NCBI RefSeq assembly: GCF_040412425.1
Contig: NC_089743.1
Location: 89,976,971-90,040,970, forward strand
Reading direction: 5' to 3'
Source: Macrobrachium rosenbergii
Lineage: Eukaryota; Arthropoda; Malacostraca; Decapoda; Palaemonidae
DNA: 64,000 nt
A model generated the notes under the pieces. That model worked only from the letters and a program-made list of their open reading frames with translations. It searched no databases and had not been told where the DNA came from. The position numbers were made by a program, and so were the translations under genes. Shown one piece after another: positions 62,594 to 64,000 of this stretch; positions within the stretch are counted from its first letter, which is position 1, and each line of letters starts with the position of its first letter.

Positions 62594-62900
62594 CATGTAC
62601 TGGATACTTCCCCAGAGGAACTTGGAAAGATATAAAAAGTTGAACTTGGAAAGATATAAAAAGTTACTAAAAGATAAAAAGGAAAAGGAAGAAGGAGTAA
62701 CAGGAATTTTACCAATTTTTTTTTTTTTTTTTGCAAGCGAATGGCATTCGAGACTTGACAAGGATTGTTTTTGTCAGTGACAATTTATTGTTGTTTTTAA
62801 ATAAAGGAGTAACAGGAATTTTACCAATTTTTTTTTTTTTCGTTTGCAAGCCATTGGCATTCGAGACTTGAAAAGGATTGTTTTTTTCCAGCGACAATTA
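62594..62900. repeat. Nested tandem duplications (24 bp and 112 bp)
   Basis: AACTTGGAAAGATATAAAAA occurs twice, 24 bp apart (62619 and 62643). A 112-bp unit starting GGAGTAACAGGAATTTTACC at 62694 recurs at 62806, with a T-run and the block GGCATTCGAGACTTG in both. Confidence 0.93.
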
Positions 62901-63217
62901 ATTGTTGTTTTTAAATAAGTTGAGTCGCTAAAGAACGAAATGCTGGGCCATCTGCTTTTTCTTATTTTTTTTTTTTTTTATCAGCAGTCTGCGACAATTA
63001 GACATAGCTTAAGCTGGCCTTTTTTCAGACGATGTGAGAAAGCAATTAAAAGGGAAAGAAGAAGGAAGAAAAGAAGAAAAAGCTACTGAACGGTGTTCCG
63101 GTGTCTCATGATTTTGACTTGAGTTGGTGTCGATGAGATTTTTTTTTTCATACAAAGAAAACGTGGTTAAGCCGAGTCTTAAAGCTAGTAGGGTCTGCCC
63201 CTGCGTAAGTGCTCTTT

Positions 63218-63388
63218 CACTGGCAGTTCCGGGGGGGCGGCGGCCACTGGGCACATGCCCATCCCCCGCTATGAAAAATAATGACAAAATGATAATATTG
63301 AAAATTTAGATAATGAGAACGTAAATGAGAAATATAAAAATGGGAAAAAATTAAAAATCTATTATAGAAATAATAAAATTTTCTGAAA

Positions 63389-63444
<56 letters not shown>

Positions 63445-63488
63445 CAATAATAATAATTACAATAATCTTATTGATGATAATAATGGAT

Positions 63489-63561
<73 letters not shown>

Positions 63562-63679
63562 CATATAGTATATATTCTATATATATGTATTTATATATAC
63601 AGATAGATATATACACACATGTGTGCATGTATAATATGAAAATTGGTGGCCCCATGAAATTTTTCTGGATCCGTTAGTG
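63218..63679. mobile_element. MITE with internal (AT)n, copy 2
   Basis: Left end CACTGGCAGTTCCGGGGGGG and right end CTGGATCCGTTAGTG form imperfect terminal inverted repeats, matching the left end of copy 1 (CACTAGCGGATCCAGG). The interior shares AAAATAATGACAAAATGATA and TATGAAAATTGGTGGCC with copy 1 and adds (AAT)n (63390-63440) and (AT)n (63493-63555). Confidence 0.75.
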
Positions 63680-64000
63680 CCCTGCCCCGCCAGTCAAGCA
63701 AATTTTTATGGAAAAGTCAAAAACTGGAATAAAAGAGGAAGTGGTGGAGTTCATAAAAATCAGATTACTTTCAGGATTAACAGGTAAAGAAACAGCATAA
63801 ATATAAACAAAAACATTAGCTGCACGACTGTAATTTTACTGGCAATTTTATTAAAGCAAGCTCAAATCCTTAAAAACACCAGCACTAGCAAAAAGATATT
63901 TATCTTTATTCTCGTTCATTAATTTCTTCTCTTAAAGTTTTCCCTTTATTCGGGCCTTGTTGGCTGTCTGTATTTTAAACTATCAGATTCCATTCTTATC
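63680..64000. other. No recognised feature
   Basis: AT-rich sequence to the window end. Confidence 0.5.

Overview
The window looks like non-coding DNA from an arthropod nuclear genome, most likely a decapod crustacean. The reasons are very long (AT)n, (GA)n and (TAA)n microsatellites every 1-2 kb, and remains of DIRS-like, Penelope-like, Gmr1-like Ty3/gypsy, mariner, hAT and tRNA-derived SINE elements that match in style those I know from decapods. There is no bacterial-type gene organisation. No complete host gene is visible. The only host-gene candidate is a pair of phase-compatible short exons on the minus strand at about 2.8-3.0 kb. Most long open frames here are read through microsatellites and mean nothing.

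Layout. 0-9.5 kb: a MITE (391-650), a decayed DIRS-like tyrosine recombinase (minus, 1.1-2.1 kb), the candidate host exons, a decayed LINE reverse transcriptase (minus, 4.6-6.0 kb) and the first copy of a composite LINE/Penelope repeat ending in (AT)n. 9.57-19.83 kb: the main structure, two LTR retrotransposons nested in each other. The outer one has two diverged LTRs with remnants of protease, integrase C-terminus and RNase H between them, in that order. The inner one has gag, protease, integrase, then reverse transcriptase and RNase H. Both show integrase upstream of reverse transcriptase, the order of the Gmr1 group of Ty3/gypsy elements. The inner element also carries a gag and an extra protease-like segment of BEL/Pao style, so it may be a mosaic.

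20-36 kb: sparse. It holds a second composite LINE/Penelope copy, a mariner transposase N-terminus cut off by (AT)n, two minus-strand SINEs that touch (GA)n tracts, an inverted pair of a 90-bp repeat and a hAT-type MITE. 36.7-38.9 kb: a degenerate 45-bp minisatellite. 40-48 kb: microsatellites, a (CT)n/(GA)n hairpin, a MITE with an internal (AT)n and a tRNA-like SINE head. 48.3-57.7 kb: two Penelope-like GIY-YIG endonuclease remnants of different type, one small CxxC-bearing open frame of an unnamed repetitive family, and a 90-bp tandem repeat. 59.25-61.9 kb: a near-perfect inverted repeat with 1.3-kb arms and a 31-bp loop. 62.6-63.7 kb: a tandem duplication and a second copy of the (AT)n-bearing MITE.

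Nothing here works together as a pathway. The common thread is mobile elements, nearly all inactivated by frameshifts, stops or lost catalytic residues, repeatedly associated with microsatellites at their ends or inside them. All family assignments come from motif recognition by eye; no database search was run.
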